Program-made: the position numbers and the translations under genes | Shown: positions 46,619 to 57,744 of the stretch, piece by piece | How the letters are laid out: each line of letters begins with the position of its first letter | How positions within the stretch are numbered: position 1 is the first letter of the stretch | The notes under the pieces: model-generated | What the model was told of the DNA's origin: nothing | The model's database searches: none | Seen by the model: the letters and a program-made list of their open reading frames with translations, nothing else | Assembly (NCBI RefSeq): GCF_000471905.2 | Contig: NW_006499563.1 | Location: 5,707,356 to 5,771,355 of the forward strand | DNA from: Amborella trichopoda | Lineage: Eukaryota; Streptophyta; Magnoliopsida; Amborellales; Amborellaceae | Reading direction: 5' to 3' | Length of the DNA stretch: 64,000 bases

Positions 46619-46815
46619 ATTTTCATTCTTGCTGAAGTTCTTAGGTATGCCTTGGAGAGAGACAGAGGAGAGAGAAAAAATGGTTGGTACCCTTCGAGCA
46701 GGTATCTTTTTCTCTCCTCCCCTCTTTTCCTCTCCTCCCCTCTTTCTCTCGCCACCCCTGTTTCTCATTCTTATCTTTATCTCTCTTCTTCTTGCCGCTA
46801 TCGCCTTCTCTTCTA

Positions 46816-47695
46816 AAGCCAGTAGGTGAACTCAAACGTCGGTTGGATTTTCTCTCTCCTCTTTTGAAGCCAATCAACGAAGTCTAACACCGATTGGATT
46901 TCTCTCTCTCCTCTTCTGAACCAGTCGACAAAACCTAGCACCGACTGGATTTCTCTTTCTCTTTTCTTGTCACAGTTGGCGAGGCCTACTGCCAGCTCGA
47001 TCTCTCTCTCTTTCTTCTCTTCCAACACTACCGGTGTAAGCTTTGCATCAGCTAGGTCTTTCCTTCTCTCTTCTCCTCATAGTCGGCGAAGCCTAGCACC
47101 GACTACGTTTTCTTTCTCTTCTCCTCACAGTCAGCGAAGCCTAGCATCGACTGTATTTTCTCTCTCTACGCCTCACAGTTGGCGAAGCCTAACACCGATT
47201 GTGTTTTCTCTTCCTTCTCCTCAGAGTCGATGAAGCCGAGCGTTAATTGTGTTTTCTCTCTCTTCTTCTGATAGTCGGTGAACCCTATCGTCGACTACAT
47301 TTTCTCTGTCTTCTTCTGACAATCGGTGAAGCTTAGCACCGACTGTATTTTCTCTCTCTTCTTCTGATAGTATATGAAGCATAGCACTAACTGCATTTTC
47401 TCTCTCTTCCTCTGACAGTCAGTGAAGCCTAGCACTGACTGCATTTTCTCTCTCTTCTTTTGACAGTCGACGAAGCCTAGTGCTGACTGCAGTTTCTTTG
47501 TCTTCTTTTAACACTGTCGGTGAAGCATTATGCTGACTGCATTTTCTCTCTCTTCTTCTAACACAGTTGGCGAAGCCTAGCATCGATTGCATTTTTTTCT
47601 CTCTTCAAGCACAATCGGTGAAGCTTAGTGTGGACTGTGTCTTCTCTCTCCTCTCCTTTGTATAACACAGTCGGTGAAGCCTAATGTCGACTGCA
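46816..47695 (+). repeat. Array of about 18 imperfect hairpins in U5
   Basis: Each ~45-55-base unit has an inverted repeat, consensus AGTCGGTG-AAGCCTAG-CACCGACT (8-base arms, 8-base loop), followed by a linker of type GCATTTTCTCTCTCTTCTTC. Arms vary but often still pair, e.g. CAGTCAGTG with CACTGACTG near 47416-47441. The array lies downstream of TATA and the poly(A) signal, so it would be in the 5' leader of the genomic RNA only. Confidence 0.85.
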
Positions 47696-48504
47696 TCCTA
47701 CTTCCCTCTCTCTCTTTTGTTCTTCACCTTTTCACACTCTTTTCTTCCTTTCTTCTCCCTCCCTCCTTATGTTCCCTTCTTATCTAACTTCACTTCTTAT
47801 TCTTTCTTCATAACCATCATTTTGTTACTCTTTCATTCAACTAAGAGGGATTGAGGTTAGCCTCTCATGGCAGTCCTGTCGTCTAGCTGTAATGTTGTTG
47901 TGCCCCGGATTACTTGACCCTCTCTATTGCCACGACAAGCTAACCATCGTTCCTAGCTAGTTGGTACTGGTAATGATGTCTAGTAGTAATCTTGTGAGTT
48001 GGTCTTAGCTATTGAACTCGTTTTACTACCATGTCGGGACAATTATTCATCAGCTTAGTCCCCACTCTGATCCTTTTGCTCAGTCAAATTCTTCTCTACC
48101 TCGTCTTTCTTCTCTTATTTTTCTTTTTGAATACACATGCTTGTGTACATTCATCAAAGAGGAAAAGGGTGAGGTTTGACCCACCTATCTTATAACCTTT
48201 GCCATATGTGTGTGATTGCAGAAAACAAAAGAATACACGCCAAGGGAGGCGATTCCGAACCAGCTTTATTACTAGGGGGCTTTCTTCGTGATCTAAGAGG
48301 GCACCCACTTGAGACAGCCCGAGTAAGTCCCGAACCCACCTTAAATTCCTCTCTCACTGGTTGGTAGCAACTGCCCCCATTCTCGAATGAGGTTCCCGAG
48401 TGAGTGCTCTAAAAAATATCCCAGGTCTTTCCTCGAAACCCGAGACACATGCCGCCTGATCCCCAAAAGGATCCGGAGGGCGAGATTGAGGCACCTAACC
48501 AGCT

Positions 48505-48522
48505 TGACAACTCCACTGGGGA
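48505..48522 (+). other. Primer-binding site of the Ogre-like element
   Basis: TGACAACTCCACTGGGGA follows the LTR after three bases. It differs from TGGCGACTCCACTGGGGA by two G-to-A changes, consistent with decay of methylated sites. Confidence 0.8.
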
Positions 48523-50132
48523 ATTACTACCCCTTAGTCGGATCGTTCTTATTTGGCTAGTTTCTTCTTTTATTATATTCTTTAATTATCTTTTCACATT
48601 TTACTTATGGCGTGTGGGTTTTGTAACCCATTTATCTGGATTGATGATTTTCTTATCCCTGCTTCCGAGAGTGTCCCTAGGGAACAAGTTCCTTCAATGT
48701 CGCTCTCAACTATCCTCTTGAGCAAAGGCCCCTTGTCTAGCTCCCAAGTCTTAACCTGGACTGATGTGAGGGGGACATAAAGATCCCCCACTCCCCATCT
48801 CCTTGCTTTGGTGGAAATTCCACCAAGGTGCCCTGCATTGACAACATTTTTGTTGCCCCACACAGCATGCACCCAGCCACCAGCAAGTCACTTGCCGATC
48901 GTGTTCCTGAGGTACACGGGAAGGCTACCCAGTCCCTTTCTTCGAAAGCAAAACAAGTTGTCATTGCTTCTGTGGGTCACCATAAGGCTACCCCCACATT
49001 TTTTCACCATTGGTCTCTATCCTTAGAGGTTCAATACATCGAGGCGAAAACCCCATAGTCTCAACCCCTCACACAAACCACAAGGCTCATGGGTGACCCA
49101 CTCGAGTCACACCTCGGGGCAACCTTTTTGTTACCTCAAGTCCATGTCCAAGATCGAACCTTCCAAGGCCAGGTTCTATGCATGCTACTCATATGCATCC
49201 CACTGCTCGGGGCAACACCATTGTTACGCCAACCCGAGTATACAGGAGACGACCCCCTCGTCCTCTTAATTTGCACACACAAGTTCACCCTGTAAGGGGC
49301 AGGCTTACACCTGTTCTCTTACAGACATCTGCTCGTAGTTCTTGGCCTCTTAGGACCAGATCACTTGCACGAGCTTGGGCTGACCTGTAGGTCTCTCATA
49401 ATCCTCCTTCTTGGGGTGCACATGTGTCGCCATCACATACATCCTCTCACCCTAATCTTGGGCCTCTGCAAGACTCAATCCTTCTCTAGCCCACTCCTCC
49501 TTCATCGAGCAAGCACGTTCAGCCTTGACACTCGAAGGTTTTCCCCAAGAGTACCATCTTGAGCCACCCCCGTCACATTGGTCTTCTCTCTGGAGCTCAA
49601 ATGAGACCTCGGGGCATTGACCTGATGGAAGATTGAGTCCTTCATCCTCCCCGGCCCAAGATGACTCCAGTTCTTGGCCCTCATTCATTGCTGCACCTGA
49701 TGGAGATAACTCTCTCCTGTTCAAGAAGAGCTGACCAGTCGTGACCTAGATAACAGTTTTGGCGAGAGGTCCATCAAAACTTCAAGGCTAAACATGATAG
49801 AGGTCTGCAAATTTTGACTAGGGAGGTGATCAAGACAGTCAAAACAACCAATTATGATGACCCTCTTCACCTGAATCCCTTCTACCCCTTCAAATAATGA
49901 AGCCTGAAGAAGAGCTTCATGAGCCCTGCGTTGTTGTTAATGTCATAGAAGAAGACCCAGCCCCTCAGTAGCCATGGTCCCAAGACCGTCGAGAGCTGTC
50001 CCCCTGCTGAGTGACCTACCACATACGACCCGTCAAGTTCGCAAGCCCTCAGTTGCCACTAACATTGACATCCATAGAGAAACAGTCAGCATAATAATTG
50101 TAAGCGAGCATGGTGACGCGTAGGAAGAGCGC
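48523..50132 (+). mobile_element. Leader and possible extra ORF upstream of gag
   Basis: Ogre elements typically have an additional ORF before gag. Here the frame through NSTKVPCIDNIFVAPHSMHP and SKSLADRVPEVHGKA (48810-48930) is open and is matched in fragment E (NSTKAPHINSTYVAPHNMHS, GRSLADRVLEEHRKA). The neighbouring frame is similarly conserved, so this shows homology rather than proving coding. From 49090 to 50100 frames are short and interrupted. I recognise no domain. Confidence 0.45.
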
Positions 50133-51492
50133 ATGACCAAGTTTCAGGATATGATGCACGCGATGATGGAAAAGATTGATTGTATCGACGCCGCATGCCA
50201 GTCGGCTAACCATGAGGTCAATTCCCATCACTCTGATGGTGCACCTCCACGGCAGCCCCCTCCTTCCATATCACAGGACAATTCTATCCCTCATCCCGTC
50301 TCTCAGACAAACATTAACGCTATGGTCACCCATAGCCTCAAGAATAAACAAATCTCGAAGATATAGGGTGCGACGCCTTATCAAAGGCCATACCCCTCGT
50401 ATATTGATCAGGTCATGTTTCCCTGATATTATAAGAAAGGGAAGTTTCCTTTATTCAACAGAACCACGTCCCCGAGCCAGCATATTGCCACTTCCAGGCA
50501 GCATGTCGAGAAACAACGGTTGACGGGAAACTTCTTCTCCAACAGTTCGTTGAGACACTCGATGGCCCAGCATTTCAATGGTAAGCCAGACCTCCTCCAA
50601 ACTCAGTGCATACATGGGAGGAGATGGATAAACTATTCTATCAACGCTTCTATGAGGTCGAGAGAGAGGTTCAAACCATCTAACTTTTGACCCTGACTTA
50701 AGATCTCGATGAGCCCGTGGATCAGTTCATATCAAGATGGAGAAATTTACCTTCCCGTTGCCCTAATCCTATGCTTGAGAAAGAAGTAGTCCAAACTTGT
50801 GTGCGGAATATGCAACTCGAGATTGCTCTACATGTCGAGGCCTCTAATCCAACCTCCATGTCAGAGTTGATCTTTAAATCAATTTGCATAGAAAGTTTAT
50901 CACACCACCATGGTGGGACACGAAAACTATCTATAAGCCTAGCAAGGAACCAGGGCAACGGTATCTCTTGGAATAACACACGGGGCAGCCAATAAAAAAG
51001 GGTAATCAGTGCAGTCGTCATATTCACTGATTCAAAGAAGGCTCCCTCCCTGACTTTGGACCTCTTTAAAGGGGTAAGCATGACAAAGGTAACACCCCAG
51101 GCTGGAAAGCAACAACAGTCGTACAATCGAGTACCCCCATCAGCCAACCCTGATCAGGGTAATTATTTCACCAAGCATAGGAACAAGGTTTATCCCTTCG
51201 AGAAGGAATGGGTCCTTGCGCTGTTCTGGTTATTATTAGAATAGAATATGATCCAGCTTCCAGAAGCCAAGTCCCCCGAGCAACCTGGCCTTGACACTCA
51301 GGCGAATTATTGTGCCTACCATCAGAGGATCAATCATCCCACAGATGACTGCTACACGCTGAAAGATATTATCTAGGCTCTGATTTGGAAGGGCCAAATA
51401 AATCTTGAAGACTTAAAGAAGGCCTTTGGGGCAGCCGGGGCCTCCCATGCTGTAACCATCCAAGAGGAAGACGAAAAGCCTACTACCCCTTA
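50133..51492 (+). pseudogene. Decayed Tat-type gag
   Basis: It starts at MTKFQDMMHAMMEKID. After a Pro/Ser-rich stretch come the Tat capsid blocks: RPYPSYIDQVMFP near 50380, FPLFNRTTSPSQHIA, a frame with QQFVETLDGPAFQW, HTWEEMDKLFYQRFYEVERE (about 50608-50667), EPVDQFISRWRNLPSRCP near 50710 and NPTSMSELIFKSICIESL. A zinc-binding-like segment CAYHQRINHPTDDCYTLKDI ends it (51312-51371). Stops and shifts occur throughout (for example 50364, 50691, 51364). Gag would form the cytoplasmic particle that packages element RNA. Confidence 0.8.
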
Positions 51493-52930
51493 GGCCTTCT
51501 TCATTATAATGCTTCAAGAAGGCATAATCACACTGAAGCAGGTAAGCAACACTATCACCTTTCTAAGGGGACTAAAGATCGTTGGTGTCGTACCATCAGA
51601 TAAGAGGCCATTTCCTGTTAGAATGCACAAGCTTTCTTGATATATTCAAAAAGAAAATGCGGGAGTGTCAGGAGTTTTACAATTTCCCTATAAGTGATCC
51701 CCAAGTCATTCCTCTATCGGGGCAAGAAGATCTCACAAAGCAGGACCTTCCTAACAATGACTTGGACTCCATCGAATCCTCGACTTCCCAATCATGGACA
51801 GTCTACCAATGCGACTCAAGTCCTTAAGGCGAGAAGCAATTCACCAAGCTAGAGTTGTTCGCAAGCCCAACGAGACAAATAAAACATCACCTCAGAAAAC
51901 CCTAAAGAGACAGCCACCAAGGGCTACTCGCCGAAGAAAAAAGACCACTCAACCCACAGTCGAGCAAGAATTTCTCAGGCCCCTTCCGTCGCTACAACCT
52001 TTACTTGACTTCATCCCTGGCATGATCCTTCTTCCTTCTTCATCCTGTCAAGAAGACGTTCCATTTCCATCTACCACTCAGCACACGTTCAATGAGGATG
52101 ACAATGTTAAATGCATTCCCCAACGGTTTAAGCAAGCAAAAGACCTAAATTACCCCCTGCACCCATCCAACCTTGGTGATGATGTAAAAAGCTGCCCAGA
52201 TTGGTCTGATGAGGGGAACGACCTTAAAAGTTCCCCACCTTCTAACCCTTGTCCTTCTTATTCTCCTGCTTCAAATTCTCGCTCTTCTACATCCTCTGCA
52301 GGTGCAACCTTGATATGATTGGACTTCGAGGCCCTTGATCGAGAATTCGAAGGAATCAATATAAGCAGGATGCAGTGGAAACGATTGAGAAAGACTCTGG
52401 CACACGTAGCAGGATTCCAAACAATTACGGATGCTCTGGCAGCTAAAGCCAAGGTAAAGCCACCTTCTTCAAAGAAGCACATGTAGTCGAACTCAAAGAA
52501 ACCCTAGTGGCCCCCTGAGCCCGACTTCGAGCAGAGGATGAGAGAATCGATGGGGCAAAGCTTTTATTCTCAATAGGCTTGCCATATGGTGCAATTCTAT
52601 GAAGCGCAAGTCATTGCGGTGCAAGCACTACACACATCTGCACAAGGACCGTGTGATTCATACGAGGACACTTCATGCCCAACCTTTGCTGAACCCCAAA
52701 ATAAGCTCCTGCAGCCTGATTTGCTTCCCATGTTTGAGGTTGACCCTTTTGTCCCTCGATTCGAGAAAGGCATGACATACTCTGGAACCCTATTGGAAGC
52801 AGAGATATCAGGGTCAAGGGTCTCTGCGCTTGAGGTTGATGAAACAACCTCTGAAAATAATGAGGAAGAGTTACAAGAGGCCTCAGAAGAATGGGAAGAA
52901 GGTGCTCAGGCCACAGCTAACGAACTCAAA
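51493..52930 (+). mobile_element. Gag-pol linker, protease not recognisable
   Basis: This holds two open stretches. 51794-52318 is basic, then Ser/Pro-rich (RATRRRKKTTQPTVEQ). 52586-52930 is acidic (TTSENNEEELQEASEEWEEG). The protease blocks visible in family 2 (HNRPLFVSG, STLHQCFK) are absent. Ogre elements carry an intron between protease and RT, which could account for part of this, but I cannot define splice sites. Confidence 0.45.
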
Positions 52931-53866
52931 GAAATAAATCTTAGAGACGAAGCAGATCCTAGATCCACTTTCCTTTCAGCTAGTACGTCTCCAGAAGAGA
53001 AAGAGGACTTCACTACTTTCTTGGGAGCAAACTGTGACATATTTGCTTGGCATTATCATGAGATGCTCGGCTTAAACCCTCAAGTAGCTGTTCCCCATCT
53101 CGACATCGATCTGACTATCAAACCCGTCAAATAGAAATAGAGAAGGTTCTGGCCTGACCTCGAGATGCAGATAGACGCCGACTTGACCAAACTCAAACAA
53201 GAAGGATTTACTCATGAAGTCAAGTACCAGAAATGACTAGCAAATGTTGTTCCAATAATGAAGGCTTTATTCATGAAGTCAAGTACCCAAAATGATTAGC
53301 AAATGTTGTTCCAATAAAGAAGAAAAATTGTCAAATCAGGGTTTACATTGACTTCTGCAACCTCAAATCAGGGTTTGCATTGCGTATCCAAAGAACGACT
53401 TCCCATTGCCATTCACCGAGATGCTTAACGACTCAATGGCTCACTGTCAAATCTTTTACTTCATGGATTGTTACTCCGGGTATAACTAAATAACGATGGC
53501 GCCTGAAGATGAAGAAGTCATTGCATTCTTAACTCCGAAAGGGTCTTCTATTACATGATGATGCCTTTTTGATTAAAGAACGCTAGTGCCACATACCAGA
53601 GAGCAGTGACGACCATCTTCAAAGATATGATGCACAAAGAAGTGGAATGTTATATAGACGATTTGGTGGTAAAATCTAAAGAGGCGGATGCTCACATGAG
53701 AGACCTTGAAAAGGTATTTGAGTGTTTGCGTCTTCATCAACTTAAAATGAACTTGCTAAGATGTACTTTCGGCGTGTGCTCCAAAAAATTCTTGGGGTTC
53801 ATAGTTAAACATCGAGGGCTTGAATTTGAGTCAGTCAAGATCAAGGCAATTCAAGAAATGCCGTAA
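52931..53866 (+). pseudogene. Decayed reverse transcriptase, Tat lineage
   Basis: It begins with the pre-RT block EINLRDEADPRSTFLSASTS and CDIFAWHYHEMLGLNPQVAV. It continues QIRVYIDFCNL, NDFPLPFTEML, FYFMDCYSGYN, ITMAPEDEEVIAFLTPKG and ATYQRAVTTIFKDMMHKEVE. The catalytic block CYIDDLVVKSKE (usual plant Gypsy form YVDDLVV, both Asp kept) is near 53648-53683, followed by KFLGFIVKHRGLEF. Stops and frameshifts interrupt the first two thirds, partly due to a 59-bp tandem duplication at 53212. The enzyme would copy element RNA into cDNA. Confidence 0.9.
53212..53329. repeat. 59-bp tandem duplication inside RT
   Basis: 53212-53270 and 53271-53329 both begin TCATGAAGTCAAGTACC and share GCAAATGTTGTTCCAATAA. 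Because 59 is not a multiple of three, the duplication shifts the RT frame. Confidence 0.9.
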
Positions 53867-54480
53867 CCGACTACACTTTGAGAACTGCTCTCCCTCCAAG
53901 GGAAACTGACATACATTCGCAGGTTTATCTTGAACCTCGCAGGTCATTGTAAACCCTTTACACACCTGCTAAAGAAAGATACCCCGTTCATCTGGGATGA
54001 AGCATGTTAGGCAACCCTTGACGACATCAAGTATTATTTACTCAACCCTACAGTACTCTTTACATCAGTATTGGGAAAACCCCTCATTCTATAGTGACTA
54101 CTTTGGACGAGTCACGCAAAAAATTGTTGGCACAAAACAATATAGATGGAAAAGAGATTGCGTTATATTACCTCTGCCGCAGGATGAAAGCGGCCGAGAA
54201 AAATTATCCCCCTATTGAGAAGATGTGCTTGGCCTCGATCTTCACAGTACAAAAACTTCGCCATTACTTGCTTGGTCATGAAGTTAAACTTATATCGAAA
54301 GTTGATCCTATAAAGTTTCTCATGACACGCCTATCTTTGTCGGGATGCCTTACTAAGTGGGCATTATTGCTGATGGAGTTTGACATCATGTATGTCCCAT
54401 AGAAGGCCATCAAGGGCTAGGCCTTGGTTGACTTTCTCGTAGCACACCCCGTGTCGGTGGAATCTTTTTTATCAAGCGAC
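53867..54480 (+). pseudogene. Decayed Ty3-type RNase H
   Basis: It follows RT directly through the connection LQGKLTYIRRFILNLAGHCK and PFTHLLKKDTPFIWDEAC. RNase H blocks are DGKEIALYYLCRRMKAAEKN, YPPIEKMCLASIFTVQKLRH, YLLGHEVKLISKVDPIKFL and LTKWALLLMEFDIMYVP, ending ALVDFLVAHPVS. These match the RNase H of plant Tat polyproteins. There are stops at about 53863, 53878, 54008, 54401 and 54418 plus frame changes. It would remove the RNA strand during reverse transcription. Confidence 0.85.
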
Positions 54481-54803
54481 CTCCCCGATGTAGAAGTATT
54501 ATGTACCATGAGGCAGAATATCAAACCCTTATAATTGGGTTAGAGATAACATTCGACCTAGATTTGGGGCAGCTAAAGATCTATGGTGACTCCGAGTTGG
54601 TTATCCAGCAACTTAAAGGGATCTATGATGTATGGAAAGACACTTTCAAGCCTTATTACGATACTGGAAAATCATATATAGCTCAGTTTGAAGATGTATC
54701 CCTGAGTCACATCCCTAGAAGGCCAAACTCACAGGCTTATTCACTTGCGAACTCGACACTACAATTCAGTTGTCCTCATCAGGACCCATGCTTGTTTGGG
54801 TGA
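54481..54803 (+). pseudogene. Second, archaeal-type RNase H fragment
   Basis: EAEYQTLIIGLEITFDLDLG, then QLKIYGDSELVIQQLKGIYD, then YIAQFEDVSLSHIPRRPNSQ and AYSLANS match the additional RNase H that Tat-lineage elements carry between the first RNase H and integrase. The first third, with the usual FDG catalytic Asp, is missing before 54501. The Asp of the final QADALA block reads Tyr (QAYSLA). GDS with its Asp is kept. The domain is therefore truncated and inactive, but its presence supports the Tat assignment. Confidence 0.8.
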
Positions 54804-54949
54804 GAAAATGGAGACACATCGAACTAAGAACCAAGGTTGATGCGGATGACGAGAGAAATATCTTCCCCGAGTTCCCTCCTTATCCATTTGGAGCACTTCT
54901 ATCAGCCAAATAAGTAATTCATATTGAACAAGGAATAACACAGAGTCAA

Positions 54950-56430
54950 GGAGCTAAGATTCGAAATTAAGAACCATAATTCTTTGACCCAATATGAACA
55001 GAAATTGAGCAGGTAGAAGATTGGAGAGAGCCCATCACTAGTTTCCTAAAACATGGCAGGCTCCCATAAGATCGTGCCAAATGCAACAACATGCGTTGAA
55101 TGTCGACCAAGCATACCCTCCTTGAAGGAGATGCTCTCCTCAGACCGTCATTTGAAGACATTCTTCTTAGATGTGTGGACATCCAAGAAGCAAACAAGGT
55201 GTTAGAAGAAGTATACTTAGGCATTTGTGGACTACACCAGTCCTGTCCTAAGCTCTATGAACGAATACGCAGGTTGGGATACTATTGGCCTTCCATGATC
55301 TCCGATTCCTTAAGCTATGCTAAAAAGTGCCAAGTATGCCAAATACACTCCAGCCTGGTTCACCAGCCTCCAGAGCCCTTACACCCAGCGGTTGCATCAT
55401 GGCCCTTCTCATAATGGGGTATGGACATCATAGGGCCTATTGACCCTCCTTCCGCAATGGGCCATGTTTTTATCCTAGCCGCAATAGATTATTTCTCTAA
55501 GTGGGCTGCAGCCATTCCCCTCAAGCAGGTTCCTAGGATAGCGGTGGCCAACTTTGTTTGACATTATATCATATATTGCTTTAGAGTGCCCGACCAAATT
55601 ATATCTGACAACGCTCCTCAATTTAGGAGTCATCACATCAATCGCTTGGTTAACCAATTTGATTTCAAATGGAGGTACTCGACTATGTACCACCCTCGGG
55701 CGAATGGATTAGCTGAGGCTTTTAATAAGACTCTGTGCAACATTTTAAGATAGTCAGTATAAAAAACAAGGTAAAACTGGCATGAGAAGCTTCCTGAAGC
55801 ACTATGGGCTTATCATACTACTACGCAAAATGCTGTTGATTCCACTCCTTATTCTCTGGTCTATGGGGGCGAAGCAGTTTTACCTCTCGAAATACATATC
55901 CCTTCACTGCAAGGTGCTATTCACCAAGGAATAACAGAAGATGAGAGAGTCAAGCTTCGGTATAAGAATTGGATGCACTTGATGGAAAGAGGCAAGAAGC
56001 TTNNNNNNNNNNNNNNNNNNNNNNNNNNNNNNNNNNNNNNNNNNNNNNNNNNNNNNNNNNNNNNNNNNNNNNNNNNNNNNNNNNNNNNNNNNNNNNNNNN
56101 NNNNNNNNNNNNNNNNNNNNNNNNNNNNNNNNNNNNNNNNNNNNNNNNNNNNNNNNNNNNNNNNNNNNNNNNNNNNNNNNNNNNNNNNNNNNNNNNNNNN
56201 NNNNNNNNNNNNATCCACTCATTCACACGTGGTGATCTAATCTTAGCTATTAAGAGGCCTAACGTTATGCATGGCCGACGTAAAGGGAGGTTTGATCCAA
56301 AGTTGGAAGGTCCCTTTATAGTAAAAAAGGTCTCGCCCAACAGAGGCTACATACTGGCAAATCTTGGAGGAGGGGAAGCAATGCCCCCTATCAATGGATG
56401 ATAGTTAAAGAAGTACTATCCGTGATGCGT
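54950..56430 (+). pseudogene. Decayed integrase, Tat lineage (contains assembly gap)
   Basis: The zinc-binding part is about 55190-55345 (GICGLHQSCPKLYERIRRLG, YYWPSMI, KKCQVCQIH). The catalytic core keeps all three acidic residues: Asp in MDIIGPIDPP (55424-55426), Asp in ISDNAPQF (55607-55609) and Glu in GLAEAFNKTL (55715-55717), with 35 residues between the last two, the D,D-35-E pattern. After 210 N the C-terminal part reads FTRGDLILAIKRP, KLEGPFIVKKVSPNRGYILA and LKKYYP. Stops lie at about 55411, 55558, 55750 and 55759. It would insert the cDNA into the chromosome. Confidence 0.9.
56003..56212. other. Assembly gap (210 N)
   Basis: Unresolved bases between the integrase core and its C-terminal part. 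Open frames spanning it are meaningless. Confidence 1.
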
Positions 56431-57744
56431 ATTCAAAAGAAAGGGACTCAACACGAAATTAAGCAAGAGAGTCCAAACAAATTCTAACTCTTTTTATTGT
56501 AGTAAAATTGAGTTACAATTTACAAAGGAGCCCATTATTAGGGAGGTTACAAGTCTCTCGCATTTGAGGATAAGAGGACAGTTACAGACCAAAACTTGTA
56601 GTTCCGCTCTTGCATCTGAGGATAAGAGGATGATAGGCCAAACCAAGTGTCTGCCTCATGGTAAAGAAGCAAACCCACCAAAGAAAGGCCCTTCTCATAA
56701 AGAAGAAGCGAAACCAATTGGGGAGTTAGCTTTAATTTATCTGACGACTAAGAGGATGGTTACAGGCCAGAAGATGAAGCGAAGCCACTCCAAGAAGTTA
56801 ACTTTAGTCCATTCGACGTGTGTATCAAACATGCAAGACAAATATCTCACCTGACTTGTACATCAAACATACAACGTAGGATTCATTCGACATGTATATC
56901 AAACATACAAAATAGGCTAGACCTAGCAAGGAACTTTCTTATGACGGAAAGCATACCCTGGTCACAGTGGATGCCCATCCACAGAACAACATGGATCTCA
57001 CTATTGTGCTGGAGAATTTGGCTACCAATGCATACCACATGCCCTGTCTTACCATCATTCACCACTTTTTGCCGGCCCATGAACATCGCCATGCATAGCT
57101 CATCATCGAACCTTAGAAATTCTGCACATGACTTATCACCACATGCGAGCATTACTCTCCGCATCATGACAGGCCACACTACTGATGAGCCCCGGCTGTG
57201 TCTCTTCAGGCTAACGCTGGTTGCTGTTCTTAAGGATCAACACCAGTTGTCTTAGCGCAGGTTATGCTTCTAAACCATCAATGCCAGTTTCCCCAACGAC
57301 GGCTGCACTTCTGTTAGCGTCGGACCTATCGAGACTATTCTCATCCCGAGGTTCCTCTTTTTCGAGACCTAAGTTTCGATACCTCCCTTAATGGTCACAT
57401 GAACAAGGGCGACGGTACACCTTCCCCACGACGGTTCACCTCCTGCAACCATACACCTTCCACGACGGTCCACCTCCCATGACCGTTCGTCTCCTGTTGG
57501 AACTCCCCTGCCGTTCTCGAAAAACCTCTACAACACCACTAACAAGGCCGGGACATCACCAGAACCTCATCGAAAACTTCTGCAAACTTTCCCTAAGTCC
57601 CTGGGAACCTCTGTGAAATCACAGCAATGCTGGAAAATTCACTTAGAGATTTCCTCTGTCGCGTTTTGACCGGGACGTCACCAAAACCTTTGCAAAGTTA
57701 CCAAATCCCCGATAAACCACTTAAAACTCTCAAAAAACCTGTCA
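56431..57744 (+). mobile_element. Ogre 3' region, first part, possible antisense ORF remnant
   Basis: TTTTTATTGTAG near 56490 is AATAAA on the minus strand, as after the antisense ORFs of family 2. A 98-codon minus-strand frame (57179-56883) reads FLRFDDELCMAMFMGRQKVV and GHVVCIGSQILQHNSEIHVV. I cannot recognise it. 56815-56910 has three short repeats of ATATCAAACATAC type. 57380-57500 has CACGACGGTTCACCTCC repeats also found in copy B (9620-9720). Confidence 0.35.

Larger units (their letters stand above)
45251..48501 (+). mobile_element. 5' LTR of the Ogre-like element (3251 bp)
   Basis: It begins TGTTTGAAAATATTTTTCAG and ends GCACCTAACCA. U3 runs to the TATA box at 46557. A poly(A) signal at 46613 places R at roughly 46585-46640. 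U5 is about 1.9 kb and holds the hairpin array. Its last 700 bases are the best-conserved part among all copies in the window (compare 3055-3740, 12053-12770, 63240-63925). Confidence 0.9.

Noticed and set aside
55904..56401. Several ORFs spanning the 210-N gap on both strands
   Set aside because: They consist mostly of unknown residues; only the plus-strand integrase continuation is real.
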